NCBI RefSeq assembly: GCF_004118265.1
Contig: NZ_SDHW01000006.1
Coordinates: 304,558-368,557, forward strand
Reading direction: 5' to 3'
DNA from: Lacibacter luteus
GTDB taxonomy: Bacteria > Bacteroidota > Bacteroidia > Chitinophagales > Chitinophagaceae
Length of the DNA: 64,000 bases
Part shown: piece after piece, positions 27,049 to 36,297 of the stretch
How the letters are laid out: each line of letters starts with the position of its first letter
Position numbering within the stretch: position 1 is the stretch's first letter
The notes under the pieces: generated by a model
Told to the model about the DNA's origin: nothing
Database searches by the model: none
The model's input: only the letters and a program-made list of their open reading frames with translations
Translations under genes and position numbers: made by a program

Positions 27049-27726
27049 TTATGAAACAATATCGAACTTACCATTGGCTCGAATCCACAAAGCACGATAA
27101 AGAGGCTGAATTGTTTTTGGAGAAATAATTTCCAGCGTCGCTTTTGTATTCGATACATATTCAAATTGACCTGATCCCAGCGCCTTTATTGATTTTATTT
27201 CTTCGTCGGTTGATGCTTTCAATACAACTTTATTATTTTTTTCTTCCGAAAAAATAACAGTGCCGGATACCGATTCAATCACACTGCTAACAATAATATA
27301 GTTCCTTCTGTTACCGGCCTGATCATACCCTTTCGATTTCCAATAGGCTTTCAACTTATCCTCAATCATCCCAATGGATAATACACTCACTTTTGCATCA
27401 TTCAGCGAAACAAAAGCACTGCTATTACTTTTAAAATTAATCAGCACTTCGCCTTTTGCAAGTTTCAGTTCTGCGTTTACCCCGAAGTTTATCTCAAATG
27501 ATTTTCCTGATGTGAATTTAAAATTTGCTTCATTGCTTTGTTCAATAAACTCCTTAATCGAAATGCCCGTTGTCAACTGTTGAATGTTTCCCAGTTTAAT
27601 ATGTTCATTCCCATCTACCTGAAAAATATCACCGATTTTAACCGGACTGTTTAAAAAATTCCCATAATAACCAACTCCAGAGAATAAGCGATTCGATTTC
27701 GTAAGAGATCTTGAACTTGCTGACAT
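27049..27726 (-). CDS. Beta-rich protein of unknown function next to the protease-nuclease gene
   Basis: The 225 residues alternate hydrophobic and polar positions over long stretches (FEINFGVNAELKLAKGEVLI, ISVKEFIEQ-like helix near 55), which suggests a mainly beta fold without signal peptide. The start lies 67 bases after the stop of the trypsin-NUC gene. Position next to a protease raises the idea that it is a substrate or a pore-forming effector, in the manner of protease-activated systems; sequence alone does not show that. Confidence 0.5.
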   Translation of the reverse strand: MSASSRSLTKSNRLFSGVGYYGNFLNSPVKIGDIFQVDGNEHIKLGNIQQLTTGISIKEFIEQSNEANFKFTSGKSFEINFGVNAELKLAKGEVLINFKSNSSAFVSLNDAKVSVLSIGMIEDKLKAYWKSKGYDQAGNRRNYIIVSSVIESVSGTVIFSEEKNNKVVLKASTDEEIKSIKALGSGQFEYVSNTKATLEIISPKTIQPLYRALWIRANGKFDIVS

Positions 27727-27792
27727 TGTTGTTGTATTGAGCTGTTAGTAAAAAAAATGCATTATCTTAATTCCGAATGAATTGTTGCCGTT

Positions 27793-29949
27793 TTACAGAC
27801 TATTGATAATTTTCTTCAGTTCTTCTTCCGAAACAATTTCTTCACGCTCGGGTTCCCCATCAGCTTTGCGATAGGTGTCATATTGATGCAACTGTGAAAA
27901 ATCCAGTTTTGTATCCCGTTCCAAAGATTGAATACTGCACTGGTACTCTTTAAATGTAAGATTGTCATCAATGTCTATGGCTTCGAAATCAATATCGTCT
28001 ACAAGATCTGACTGCGACAGTCTAAACGCTGTGGCCTTTAATTCCTTACGGTCGTTATACCAAACTATAATTTTATAGAACTCCATCGGAACCTGAATAC
28101 CACGAAATACAGGATCTCTTTGATCATTAAAAATTGGTCCATTAAAAACACTAATCCGTGCAGCTTTTCCTCTTTCCTGCATGGCTCCATTTTCAAGTAC
28201 GATTGTTTCCAATCTTCCCCATAACCCTCCGGTGTGGCCTTGATTCAATGTTTTTATTTGCGGACAGGCATTGGTGTACATACAGGTCATATCGGCAAAG
28301 AATTTTGCTTCTTCAGCTGTCTTCCCCCAATTCGCATCTTCCCGACGGCTCATATGTCCCCGATCAAAACCGCTTCCCTTATAGTATGAATCACCGATTT
28401 GAATGTCATAGTCTATACGGTTATCTTTTAACCAAACATCTTTTCGCTTCGATTTATCTAATCGCTTGTTGTTGTCACCATCTACATTAATTGCGCTGAT
28501 AACAGGCATCATTCGTACTGAATGATGTATAACACTATAATGATAGTATTTCAGGACAAAAGCGCCACTACCGTTAAGTTTGGAGATGAATTTCTCTAAT
28601 GGCTTTTTAGGTAATGGTAACGGGATTTCAATACCTAAAAATTTCGGCAGATACCCCTTACAAGAGGAATAATCCATGCCATCTTCAAGCTTTTTAGCTT
28701 CAATTAATGATTCATCAATATTCATTGACCTGGTCGAGGGACTTGTCGGTGCTGGAATCTTTTGCTCCTCTTTTGTTGAAATCGACAAATGGATACTTCC
28801 GCTTTGATTCAGCAAAGCAGCAGGGAAAGAAATCTGGACGTTGCTATTTTCTGATTGCATATTTTCTGATTTATCTTTTTCTTCATGCAGTGTGACTGGA
28901 GGTACAACAGGAGTGAGGAACGGCGTACCCGGTCTTTTTTTTAAGCCGCTTATGAAGGATGAGTCTGGGAATCGAATGAAGACATCCTTCAGGATCACAC
29001 TGATCCTGATTCCTTCATTCGCAATCCAATGAATTTTCGATACATCCACCTTACCGCCAATACGAGGTATTGGTTGATTGTTTTTATCCAAATATTCTCC
29101 TTGGGTATTTCTATTCGGAACTCCCATATGGTGCAAGCCTACCACTTGCCACTGGTCATTGAATACAGGACTACCACTGCTTCCTTGTGCGGTATCAGAA
29201 TGATACCAAATAGTTGTTGGCATTATCTTCTTAAACAGATTCTCACGAATTGATAATTGCTTATAATCCCCTTCCGGATGATGAATAATATTTAACGATT
29301 CTTCTCCTTCGTTTCCTAATTTCCCTAAAGCAGGATCAAGGTATATGTACCCAATAGAAGATAATTGGTGCGTTTCCGTCACATCAACAGAACTGACTGC
29401 TATTAAACAATAGTCAAGCTCTTTGCAGGTGAAAAAAAATTCTGACGCCTGCAATCTGAAGGACACTGACTGACGGGGATTGCCTCTCATGTCAAGCTCA
29501 TAATAAAACTGCACTTCGCTGTCAACCACATCCTCAATACTTTTAAAGACATGCCAGTTCGTCAATAGTAAACGATCAGAAACCATGAACCCGGTTGCAA
29601 ACCCTATATTTTTACTTCCTTCTTTTACTACGATTCTGCCGATTTTCTTTTGTACATCTGCAATCAATTCCACAAAATTGCTGTAGACAGAATCATTTTT
29701 ACCAATAGCCCGTTCATAAGCAAAATCTATTGGTTCAGGCGCTGCGGATTTCAGCATCTCCTTTCGCTTCTCAATATTTTCTGCAGTTCCTAAAATGTTA
29801 TCCTTAATCGTTGCTGTCGAAATCTCGGGAGACTGGTCGCTGATAAACGCCTCTTCTTCCATGACATTGGCTGCTTCTCTCCCTGAAACTCCTTGCCAGG
29901 ATTCAAAACGTTTCACTGATTCGTCAAGCTGATCAATTGTTACTAGCAT
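27793..29949 (-). CDS. Trypsin-like protease fused to a DNA/RNA non-specific (NUC) endonuclease
   Basis: This 718-residue protein has an N-terminal helical region (1-100), a trypsin-like domain with catalytic His133 (LTNWHVF), Asp179 (KELDYCLI) and Ser258 (GSSGSPVF), a linker of about 150 residues rich in Ser and Pro, and a C-terminal endonuclease domain with the DRGH motif (529-532) followed by NACPQ, LNQGHTGGLWGRLE. All expected catalytic residues of both domains are present. There is no signal peptide, so it should act in the cytoplasm. The fusion suggests that proteolysis controls or releases the nuclease, as in conflict systems that join a trypsin module to an effector; this is inference. 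Confidence 0.85.
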   Translation of the reverse strand: MLVTIDQLDESVKRFESWQGVSGREAANVMEEEAFISDQSPEISTATIKDNILGTAENIEKRKEMLKSAAPEPIDFAYERAIGKNDSVYSNFVELIADVQKKIGRIVVKEGSKNIGFATGFMVSDRLLLTNWHVFKSIEDVVDSEVQFYYELDMRGNPRQSVSFRLQASEFFFTCKELDYCLIAVSSVDVTETHQLSSIGYIYLDPALGKLGNEGEESLNIIHHPEGDYKQLSIRENLFKKIMPTTIWYHSDTAQGSSGSPVFNDQWQVVGLHHMGVPNRNTQGEYLDKNNQPIPRIGGKVDVSKIHWIANEGIRISVILKDVFIRFPDSSFISGLKKRPGTPFLTPVVPPVTLHEEKDKSENMQSENSNVQISFPAALLNQSGSIHLSISTKEEQKIPAPTSPSTRSMNIDESLIEAKKLEDGMDYSSCKGYLPKFLGIEIPLPLPKKPLEKFISKLNGSGAFVLKYYHYSVIHHSVRMMPVISAINVDGDNNKRLDKSKRKDVWLKDNRIDYDIQIGDSYYKGSGFDRGHMSRREDANWGKTAEEAKFFADMTCMYTNACPQIKTLNQGHTGGLWGRLETIVLENGAMQERGKAARISVFNGPIFNDQRDPVFRGIQVPMEFYKIIVWYNDRKELKATAFRLSQSDLVDDIDFEAIDIDDNLTFKEYQCSIQSLERDTKLDFSQLHQYDTYRKADGEPEREEIVSEEELKKIINSL

Positions 29950-30165
29950 AGATTTGGGTATTTTTAATCGTTACTACCTTTTACCAACTCGCTACCTGCG
30001 GTTGTAAATACGTTTTCGTAGTATACCTTTCCACATTAAGGGTAGGTTTCTCAACCAATAAGATTTTTGCTAACACTGAAAAGCTCCAGGCCTGCTTACA
30101 CAGTCTATTGTTTTTTATTAATGACCCATACTAATAATCTTCATTGATCCAGAATTATACGCTAT

Positions 30166-30435
30166 TTATTCTTGGTGCGATTCCAGTAGTTGAGCAACCC
30201 TATTAATAAAAATACCCCTTGGAATAAGCCCGGTTTCATTGGAGCAGGATGTTGCAATTACTTCAAGGATCTCCAGTTTTTTCAAATCGGGTCTCAGGTT
30301 CTGCAGTTTATCGGCTAAATAAAAAACTTCCCAAGCTTCATTACAAGAAAAAAAAGCGGGGTCTTCCCCGTTGTCCCTTTTTCGATTTTCATAGTCAGTC
30401 CAGTTTTCAGTGCTCTGTAGGTAAAGTGAAATCAT
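30166..30435 (-). CDS. Small protein of unknown function
   Basis: From the ATG at 30435 the gene encodes 89 residues, acidic, with a helical pattern (FLADKLQNLRPDLKKLEILE-like segment) and three cysteines. The longer frame to 30570 would overlap the divergent gene start region and is not needed. No family is recognised. Confidence 0.45.
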   Translation of the reverse strand: MISLYLQSTENWTDYENRKRDNGEDPAFFSCNEAWEVFYLADKLQNLRPDLKKLEILEVIATSCSNETGLIPRGIFINRVAQLLESHQE

Positions 30436-30596
30436 AGTGTTGCAGCAAATTTGAAAAATGATTTTTTCGTTTGCAACCGTGGAAACACCCCTATCTATTG
30501 CGGTTACTACCTGCAACAGTACCGTACTACTCCTCTTATTCTGTGTTATGTCTTTCGGCAACTTGCACACTCATTATTGATCCCAAAATTTCTTGT

Positions 30597-30971
30597 ATGA
30601 ACAATTCATCATCCTCTGGATTTATTTCATTGCAAAAAGCAATTGAAATGACCACCCGTTATCGTCAGAACAAAGAAGCTGTCATTGATCCCCGGTATGC
30701 CGGAGCAAACATCTTATCCATCTGCGATACGTTTAACAAAACGGCCGTTGCCACCCTATTAGCAAAACCCGACTGTACCGCTATTCGTCTTTATTACGGA
30801 ATGGATGAAGCATTACAAATTCGCCCCATCCTTGTTGCCGTAAATGAAAAAGATGAAGACATTTTACCTGACCTTAGTACCTTAGAAAGCGAAGAGCCTG
30901 GCGAAGACATCGTCGATGACACCATTAAGTGTCCTCCGATTTGTCCTCCCCCTTCGGTATTAAATCAATAA
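30597..30971 (+). CDS. Small protein with Cys-Pro tail upstream of a two-component system
   Basis: The 124-residue protein begins MNNSSSSGFISLQKAIEMTT and ends in CPPICPPPSVLN. The middle is a compact alpha/beta domain (VIDPRYAGANILSICDTFNK, IRLYYGMDEALQIRPILVAV) that I know only as an unnamed family found in Bacteroidota next to histidine kinases. The 42-codon extension upstream in the same frame is low-quality and unlikely to be translated. It is five bases before the next gene, so the two are one operon. Confidence 0.6.
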   Translation: MNNSSSSGFISLQKAIEMTTRYRQNKEAVIDPRYAGANILSICDTFNKTAVATLLAKPDCTAIRLYYGMDEALQIRPILVAVNEKDEDILPDLSTLESEEPGEDIVDDTIKCPPICPPPSVLNQ

Positions 30972-30975
30972 ATGT

Positions 30976-31626
30976 ATGGGGTTATATAAGATTGCTGCGA
31001 TCTTGGGATATAGTGTTCTGTTTGCTGCAATTATTGGGCTGGTACGCTTTAAACAAACACCCAAAGCGTACCGCCCCTTTTTTTACCTTGTCTGGCTGGG
31101 TCTGGTGAATCACACTGCAAGTCTTGTTTTCGTACACTACTTCCACTCCAACAGTATTAATGGAAATATCTTTGTCCTTTTGGAGAGCCTGTTATTCCTC
31201 TACCTCTTTAAAAATTGGGGACTCTTTAAATCAAAACCAATCACGTTCTTTGTATTATCTGTCTCATTAATCGTCGTTTGGATAGTTGATAATCTTATTC
31301 TGCATTCCCTATTGTCCGCAAACGCAGGGTTCCGAATCATTAATGCATTCCTGCTTGTCTTTCTTGCTATTGAACAGATGACACACCTGATTACTAATGC
31401 ACGAAAAAAACCACTGTTCGATCCTGTATTTATTATCTGCACCGGAATCTTAATTTACTTCTCATATAAAGCGTTTATAGAAGTGTTCTTTCTTATGGAA
31501 ACAAATGCAAGTCTCTCGCTTATTACAAATATTTACGCCATTCTTGTGTATATTAACTGCTTTGTGAACCTTTTATATGCATGGGCTGCGCTATGGATAC
31601 CCAGGAAAAATCAATCTTTATTTTAG
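30976..31626 (+). CDS. Seven-helix membrane protein of a signalling operon
   Basis: The 216 residues form about seven membrane helices with short loops and end in a basic tail (WIPRKNQ). Its position between the small Cys-tail protein and the histidine kinase, whose gene overlaps its 3' end by 34 bases, suggests it is the sensing subunit of the kinase, which itself has only one helix. The family is not named as far as I know. Confidence 0.65.
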   Translation: MGLYKIAAILGYSVLFAAIIGLVRFKQTPKAYRPFFYLVWLGLVNHTASLVFVHYFHSNSINGNIFVLLESLLFLYLFKNWGLFKSKPITFFVLSVSLIVVWIVDNLILHSLLSANAGFRIINAFLLVFLAIEQMTHLITNARKKPLFDPVFIICTGILIYFSYKAFIEVFFLMETNASLSLITNIYAILVYINCFVNLLYAWAALWIPRKNQSLF

Positions 31627-32339
31627 TCGTCATTGCAGCAAGCGTGTTGGGCATAGTGTTGCTGTATTTTATAGTGACGATTATCCGCCAGCAACGGAAA
31701 TCCAAACAATTACATTTGGATAAAATGCAGGCTGAAATACGCACTCTTGAGCGGGAACGTAAGCGATTTGCATCAGATCTTCACGATGATCTCGGGCCAT
31801 TGTTATCCGCCATACGATTTAAGATAAATTCAATTGATCCATCATCGCCGGAGGACGAACAACTGATTGCAGATGTAAGTCAACACATTGATGATAGTCT
31901 GACCCGTATACGTGAAATAGCTTTCAACCTGATGCCCGGAACACTGCTTCGAAAGGGATTGGTTGCAACGGTTGAAGAAATTATTTCCAAGACCGAAAAT
32001 CATTTTCCTTTCATCATCAAATTTTCTGCTAACGAAAATCAACTCGTTGACCAGGAAAAATCTGTACATCTGTACCGGATAATTCTAGAGATCCTGCATA
32101 ATACAATAAAACATGCCCACGCTACAGAATTGACTCTTAGCGTATACATAAATGAAACTACAGTTCGTTTTCAATCCCAGGACAACGGGGTGGGATTCGA
32201 TCCAGAAGTTGTAAAAAATAATGCACATGGGCTTGGTCTCAAAAACCTGCAAAGCCGGGTGGAAATTATGGGAGGAGAAATCTGTATTGAAAGTGAGCCG
32301 GGAAAAGGAGTACATTGCTCATTTGAAATTCCATTGTAA
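31593..32339 (+). CDS. Sensor histidine kinase (HisKA_3/NarX type)
   Basis: The ATG at 31593 gives 248 residues: one membrane helix (ILVVIAASVLGIVLLYFIV), a coiled dimerisation helix with the phospho-acceptor His64 in ASDLHDDLGPLLSAI, and a HATPase domain with the N box (EILHNTIKHAHA), G1 (DNGVGFD) and G2 (GLGLKNLQSRVEIMGG). It lacks an own extracellular sensor and probably depends on the 7TM protein. The gene overlaps the 7TM gene and is followed 11 bases later by the response regulator. Confidence 0.88.
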   Translation: MDTQEKSIFILVVIAASVLGIVLLYFIVTIIRQQRKSKQLHLDKMQAEIRTLERERKRFASDLHDDLGPLLSAIRFKINSIDPSSPEDEQLIADVSQHIDDSLTRIREIAFNLMPGTLLRKGLVATVEEIISKTENHFPFIIKFSANENQLVDQEKSVHLYRIILEILHNTIKHAHATELTLSVYINETTVRFQSQDNGVGFDPEVVKNNAHGLGLKNLQSRVEIMGGEICIESEPGKGVHCSFEIPL

Positions 32340-32350
32340 AAACATACAAC

Positions 32351-33019
32351 ATGACTACTGCATCCAATCCTATTACGATTGTTATTGCCGACGACCATGA
32401 AATTTTCAGAGACGGATTCACGGTTATGATCAAAAAGTTTCCCGAGATCACCATTATCGGAGAAGCAGAAAATGGAACTGAACTTGTCGCATTGGTTAGA
32501 AAGCTACGGCCTGATGTAGTACTAACCGATATCAAGATGCCGAAAATGGACGGAATCGAAGCGACCAAACTTTTAGTTCAGGAACAGCCAGGAACAAATA
32601 TCATCGCCTTATCTATGTTTGACGAGGATAATCTTATTGTTGACATGCTGGAAGCAGGAGCACGGGGCTATCTGCTCAAAAATGCCCATAAAGATGAAAT
32701 AATTGAAGCAATAAAAGCTGTTTATAAAGAACAAACTTACTACTGCAGGCATACCTCTTCGAAACTGATGCAGATGATAGCGAAAAGCAGGTTTACGCCT
32801 TCACAAAAAAAAGAAAGACCGCAATTCACTGACAAAGAAATCAGCATCATCCGCTTAATCTGCGAACAACTGTCCAACAAGGAAATTGCAGACCGGCTCA
32901 ATCTCTCTGTCAGAACGATTGAGGGGTATAGAGAAAAGATTCAGGAAAAAATGGATGTTCACAATACTGCAGGTATTGTTGTTTACGCAATCAAAAATAA
33001 AATTTATTCATTTAAATAG
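32351..33019 (+). CDS. NarL/FixJ-family response regulator
   Basis: The 222-residue protein has a receiver domain with Asp60 as phospho-acceptor (VVLTDIKMPKMDG) and the usual acidic pair (ADDHEIFRDG), and a C-terminal LuxR-type helix-turn-helix (FTDKEISIIRLICEQLSNKE ... NLSVRTIEGYREKI). It forms a pair with the kinase directly upstream. Likely targets are the small-gene cluster downstream or the operon itself; no binding sites could be recognised. Confidence 0.88.
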   Translation: MTTASNPITIVIADDHEIFRDGFTVMIKKFPEITIIGEAENGTELVALVRKLRPDVVLTDIKMPKMDGIEATKLLVQEQPGTNIIALSMFDEDNLIVDMLEAGARGYLLKNAHKDEIIEAIKAVYKEQTYYCRHTSSKLMQMIAKSRFTPSQKKERPQFTDKEISIIRLICEQLSNKEIADRLNLSVRTIEGYREKIQEKMDVHNTAGIVVYAIKNKIYSFK

Positions 33020-33113
33020 AGTTTCTTCCATTACCGTATCTTTCTAAGATCAATTACTACAAATACATAAAACTCAATACCATAGTTTAACAACAATTTC
33101 TTTTTGTCCTGTT

Positions 33114-33395
33114 TTAGCCACATTTTCCGGTTTCCGGTCTTTTGCTTGAAAAGCACATTTCGATATTGTAAAAAGTTTCGCTTCCAAACAGATTAAAACA
33201 ACCTGCATACCAATTATATTTGATCCCGTTTTCACAGGCTTCCAGGTAGCAAAAGAACACCCATCGATACTCCTTTACATAACTGAACATATAGCACCAC
33301 TTGGTAACAGTTCTGTACTTTTTACATGGATAAGGAAAAATCCACTTCCAACATACTGTCCAATAACTTTCGGTAATCACTCGTTGTTCTGCCAT
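33114..33395 (-). CDS. Doubtful Cys/Trp-rich small ORF
   Basis: The 93-residue frame starts with ATG at 33395, eleven bases after the membrane-protein gene on the same strand, and encodes many Cys, Trp and Tyr residues (YRWVFFCYLEACENG). It is either a small Cys-rich protein or a chance frame. Its placement as the second gene of a two-gene unit is the only support. Confidence 0.35.
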   Translation of the reverse strand: MAEQRVITESYWTVCWKWIFPYPCKKYRTVTKWCYMFSYVKEYRWVFFCYLEACENGIKYNWYAGCFNLFGSETFYNIEMCFSSKRPETGKCG

Positions 33396-33406
33396 AATAA
33401 TCAGGT

Positions 33407-33781
33407 TTAAATGGTTAATACTATTTGTAAAATCTTTTTCCTGTATTCCATTTTACTAGTGTTGATGCTCTGGAGCTTCCCGATCAAACCAAGCAAGATC
33501 ATTATAGAAATCCCCATACAAACAGCAATTTTCACATCAAGAAGTCCCAACACAATCCCTGCTACGATCAAAATGACTACAGCAGGAAAAAACAAACGCA
33601 TCAATGAACGACCTGACGCACATCCGCAATTAAAAACAAGGTTGTTCAGCTCTTTTTCATAGAATAGATTTTGTTCTCGTGTGAGTTCAGATAGACGGAG
33701 TGATACAGGTTGCGGCTTCTTTTTATAAAGATCAAGTAGTATTTCTTTATTATTGACTTCGACATACATATAACACATCAT
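33407..33781 (-). CDS. Small membrane protein with a Cys motif
   Basis: About 124 residues with a soluble N-terminal part (EILLDLYKKKPQPVSLRLSE), a NCGCASG motif and two membrane helices (AVVILIVAGIVLGLLD and AVCMGISIMILLGLIG). There are several possible ATG starts between 33796 and 33769. The function is not known. Confidence 0.5.
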   Translation of the reverse strand: MMCYMYVEVNNKEILLDLYKKKPQPVSLRLSELTREQNLFYEKELNNLVFNCGCASGRSLMRLFFPAVVILIVAGIVLGLLDVKIAVCMGISIMILLGLIGKLQSINTSKMEYRKKILQIVLTI

Positions 33782-34029
33782 TTTTATTCTCCCCAACTTT
33801 TAACTACAACTTGTTTTAAAAGAAACAGGTATTCTGCACAACGTACCAGGTGTATGCGGCAGCACAACAAAATAAAAAAGCATCAGATCATTTACATCCG
33901 TATTTGTGCCTATCCGAACAGGTAGTTATACGGGTGCAAATCAAAAAACTTTTATTCATCTTGGATTGTAATTGAGATCCCTGAAAAGTGTACGCTCAAT
34001 CTATTCTCATCAACTTAAAACTTTCTATT

Positions 34030-34692
34030 ATGAAATCAGTAAAACAAAAGTGGGATGACCATCCTCAATTCATTATTCGCCCACGGCTTCCACAATTTCC
34101 GGGCATTTTCGATCTGCCTGCAGATACCTGCATTGCCAGCCATGCACCACATGAACATATTACCGAGCATCTACATGATCACTTGTATCATATGCATATC
34201 CGGTATGGGTTTGAACTGCCGAATCAAACCCTGCGTGGAATCGACAAGCTTTCATTGCATGTTGCCATGATGGTGAAGGTTGATCACCGGGTCGATTGCA
34301 ATCCCGTCTTTGTTGCACGAGGAAAAGGCTATGAGGGCATTTGTTTGAAAATGGCAGGGCAAGATATTCACTGGACACCTGATGAACGTGTCGGAGAAAA
34401 AGCAACAAAGCTTTTTGCAAAAACAGGAAGGAAAGTGCCAAAAGGATATTATTTCGCAGGCTTCAGTACCAGCTCTATGGATGAACGTTCCGTATACGAA
34501 TACAACCGGGAAGATTTACTCCGGGCAATCGGCAACGGACTTGTAGCTGATCAGCATTTTCAGGCAACCTGGAAAAAACCGGTCAAGAAAGAGATCGAAC
34601 CGTATGATGTCGTGATTTACTTAGGAGACAGTGTTACTGAGTATCATACTTTTTTCAGATTACCTGTTGTCGTTCCCATTGGCGCATTTTAA
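34030..34692 (+). CDS. Protein of unknown function, first of a three-gene set
   Basis: The 220-residue protein begins with a basic N terminus and a His-rich stretch (HAPHEHITEHLHDHLYHMHI), which could bind a metal. The C-terminal half has GYYFAGFSTSSMDERSVYEY and YDVVIYLGDSVTEYHTFF. There is no signal peptide. The gene is followed at 34705 and 35039 by two further genes in the same direction with 12- and 34-base gaps, and the three probably form one operon. I do not recognise the family. Confidence 0.6.
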   Translation: MKSVKQKWDDHPQFIIRPRLPQFPGIFDLPADTCIASHAPHEHITEHLHDHLYHMHIRYGFELPNQTLRGIDKLSLHVAMMVKVDHRVDCNPVFVARGKGYEGICLKMAGQDIHWTPDERVGEKATKLFAKTGRKVPKGYYFAGFSTSSMDERSVYEYNREDLLRAIGNGLVADQHFQATWKKPVKKEIEPYDVVIYLGDSVTEYHTFFRLPVVVPIGAF

Positions 34693-34704
34693 TTTTAAAT
34701 CACG

Positions 34705-35004
34705 ATGATGAAAAAAATTACAATCAGCGGAATCCTTATTGGTAAAAGAGGTTCTGAAAATACAAAAACAGCATTTATTGAAATCGTCCACATACAAAAA
34801 GAATACAGACCTGAAGGTCCTGCAGAAAATTCGATTCTTGAAATAACAAGGCAGGCGGAAAAATCAACAGCTACTTATATTCCCTGGGTTGGCTATTTTG
34901 ATTTAGATCGGGAAAACAAAAATGTCTCCCCGAAATGGGAAATTATTGAGCCGGGCAAAAAATATCTTCTTGACAATGTAGAATGGACTCCATTCCAACA
35001 ATAG
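34705..35004 (+). CDS. Small protein of unknown function
   Basis: The 99-residue protein has an alternating-strand start (KKITISGILIGKRGSENTKT) and a Trp-containing end (PKWEIIEPGKKYLLDNVEW). It is probably cytoplasmic. It sits between the His-rich protein and the propeller protein of the same operon. Confidence 0.55.
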   Translation: MMKKITISGILIGKRGSENTKTAFIEIVHIQKEYRPEGPAENSILEITRQAEKSTATYIPWVGYFDLDRENKNVSPKWEIIEPGKKYLLDNVEWTPFQQ

Positions 35005-35038
35005 CCTCTTTTATTAATTATAATCAACGTCTGTAAAG

Positions 35039-36205
35039 ATGAACAATAATAAAATACCCATGCCGTCTGTCCTGAAATCATGGCAACATTTACAAGAAAC
35101 AATGCCCGGATTAACGGTACCTGCTGGTATACCAGTAAACAATGTTGGAACAACGTATTGCATGGCACAGGAACTTAGTTGGATTGACTTGAACTATTTT
35201 GCAGTTGGACGATGGGATGGTTCGTTAAGCATTTTTCAATTTACCCAATCACAGCAGCAAGGGCCTTTAATTACAGAAGCAGTGAACACACCTTCAGCCG
35301 AAGGCGTACAAATGATTACGTGGTTGTCGAAAGGAATATTTGCGACTTCAAACGATGAACAATCTGTCATTACCTGGTTCACCCAAAGCGGAGATTGGTC
35401 TGACCTGACAAAACTTCAAACACTTAGTTTTGATCCTTCCTTAGGAGTTGCAAACAGCGGAACTTCGTATACTACTCCAGACAATACAGCGCTCTATTTT
35501 ATTATCGGGCACGCTAATGGTTTTATAAGTATCTGGAAAGATGCTCCTACATGCACCAATCTTCAGTTTCTTGTTTCAGTAGATCTCCGGGCAGCTAACC
35601 CTGTAAATCCGTGGGGTATACACAACATCCGGGGAGTATCTACGATCTTTTGGGATAATACATACGGATATATTGTAACCGGCTCAGAAGATGGCAACCT
35701 GTGTGTTGTACGAATACCGGATGGCCAGATACTTTCTACAACCGTTTATAACCCGCAGGCACAACGGGGTATTAACAGCATTGCCACGCTTGGACAAAAC
35801 TTACTTGTTGCTAACTGTGCTGTTGGACAGACTGACAAAAATCTTTGGTATTACTGGATTGATTCTTCCGATTGGTCAATCACACTAAGAGATGCCAGGA
35901 TGCTCCAGGTTGATCCTTCACTTCCACAGGTATTTAATTTCGATATCATCTGGGGATATTATTCGGAAGGCCTTTGCTGGTTCTCCACTACGGAAGAAGG
36001 TGTATTATGGATGGGAACTATACAAAACAATCAAACGCTTGATGTTATCGGAAATCAGACTGTAACAGCAAAACTTGGTGCTGCTTTGGCAATGTGCCTT
36101 AGCGGCGATTTGGCATTAGCGGCATATGATCTGTATGAGTTCAATACAACTCCCGGAAACATAAAATCAGTCAACGGACATCCGGAAAGATTTGAGATAG
36201 TTTAG
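35039..36205 (+). CDS. WD40-like beta-propeller protein
   Basis: The 388 residues contain repeated blade-like units (YFAVGRWDGSLSIFQF, LYFIIGHANGFISIWKD, YGYIVTGSEDGNLCVVRI), which show the WD40 pattern of a strand, GSxDG-type turn and IxxW-type end. There is no signal peptide or enzyme domain. Propellers of this kind often serve as platforms or as sensors in conflict systems; here it closes the three-gene set after the two-component system. Confidence 0.7.
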   Translation: MNNNKIPMPSVLKSWQHLQETMPGLTVPAGIPVNNVGTTYCMAQELSWIDLNYFAVGRWDGSLSIFQFTQSQQQGPLITEAVNTPSAEGVQMITWLSKGIFATSNDEQSVITWFTQSGDWSDLTKLQTLSFDPSLGVANSGTSYTTPDNTALYFIIGHANGFISIWKDAPTCTNLQFLVSVDLRAANPVNPWGIHNIRGVSTIFWDNTYGYIVTGSEDGNLCVVRIPDGQILSTTVYNPQAQRGINSIATLGQNLLVANCAVGQTDKNLWYYWIDSSDWSITLRDARMLQVDPSLPQVFNFDIIWGYYSEGLCWFSTTEEGVLWMGTIQNNQTLDVIGNQTVTAKLGAALAMCLSGDLALAAYDLYEFNTTPGNIKSVNGHPERFEIV

Positions 36206-36265
36206 GAAATGATTGTCATTGATAAGCATAACAGACTTAGTTTAATATAATCACTCATTGTCACT

Positions 36266-36294
36266 ATTGCTTTCATAAATAGAATGAAAGCAAT
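36266..36294. terminator. Hairpin between convergent genes
   Basis: ATTGCTTTCAT (36266-36276) pairs with ATGAAAGCAAT (36284-36294), an 11-base perfect stem between the propeller gene and the convergent 36298 gene. No clear T-run, so termination is probable but not certain. Confidence 0.45.
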
Positions 36295-36297
36295 GTC

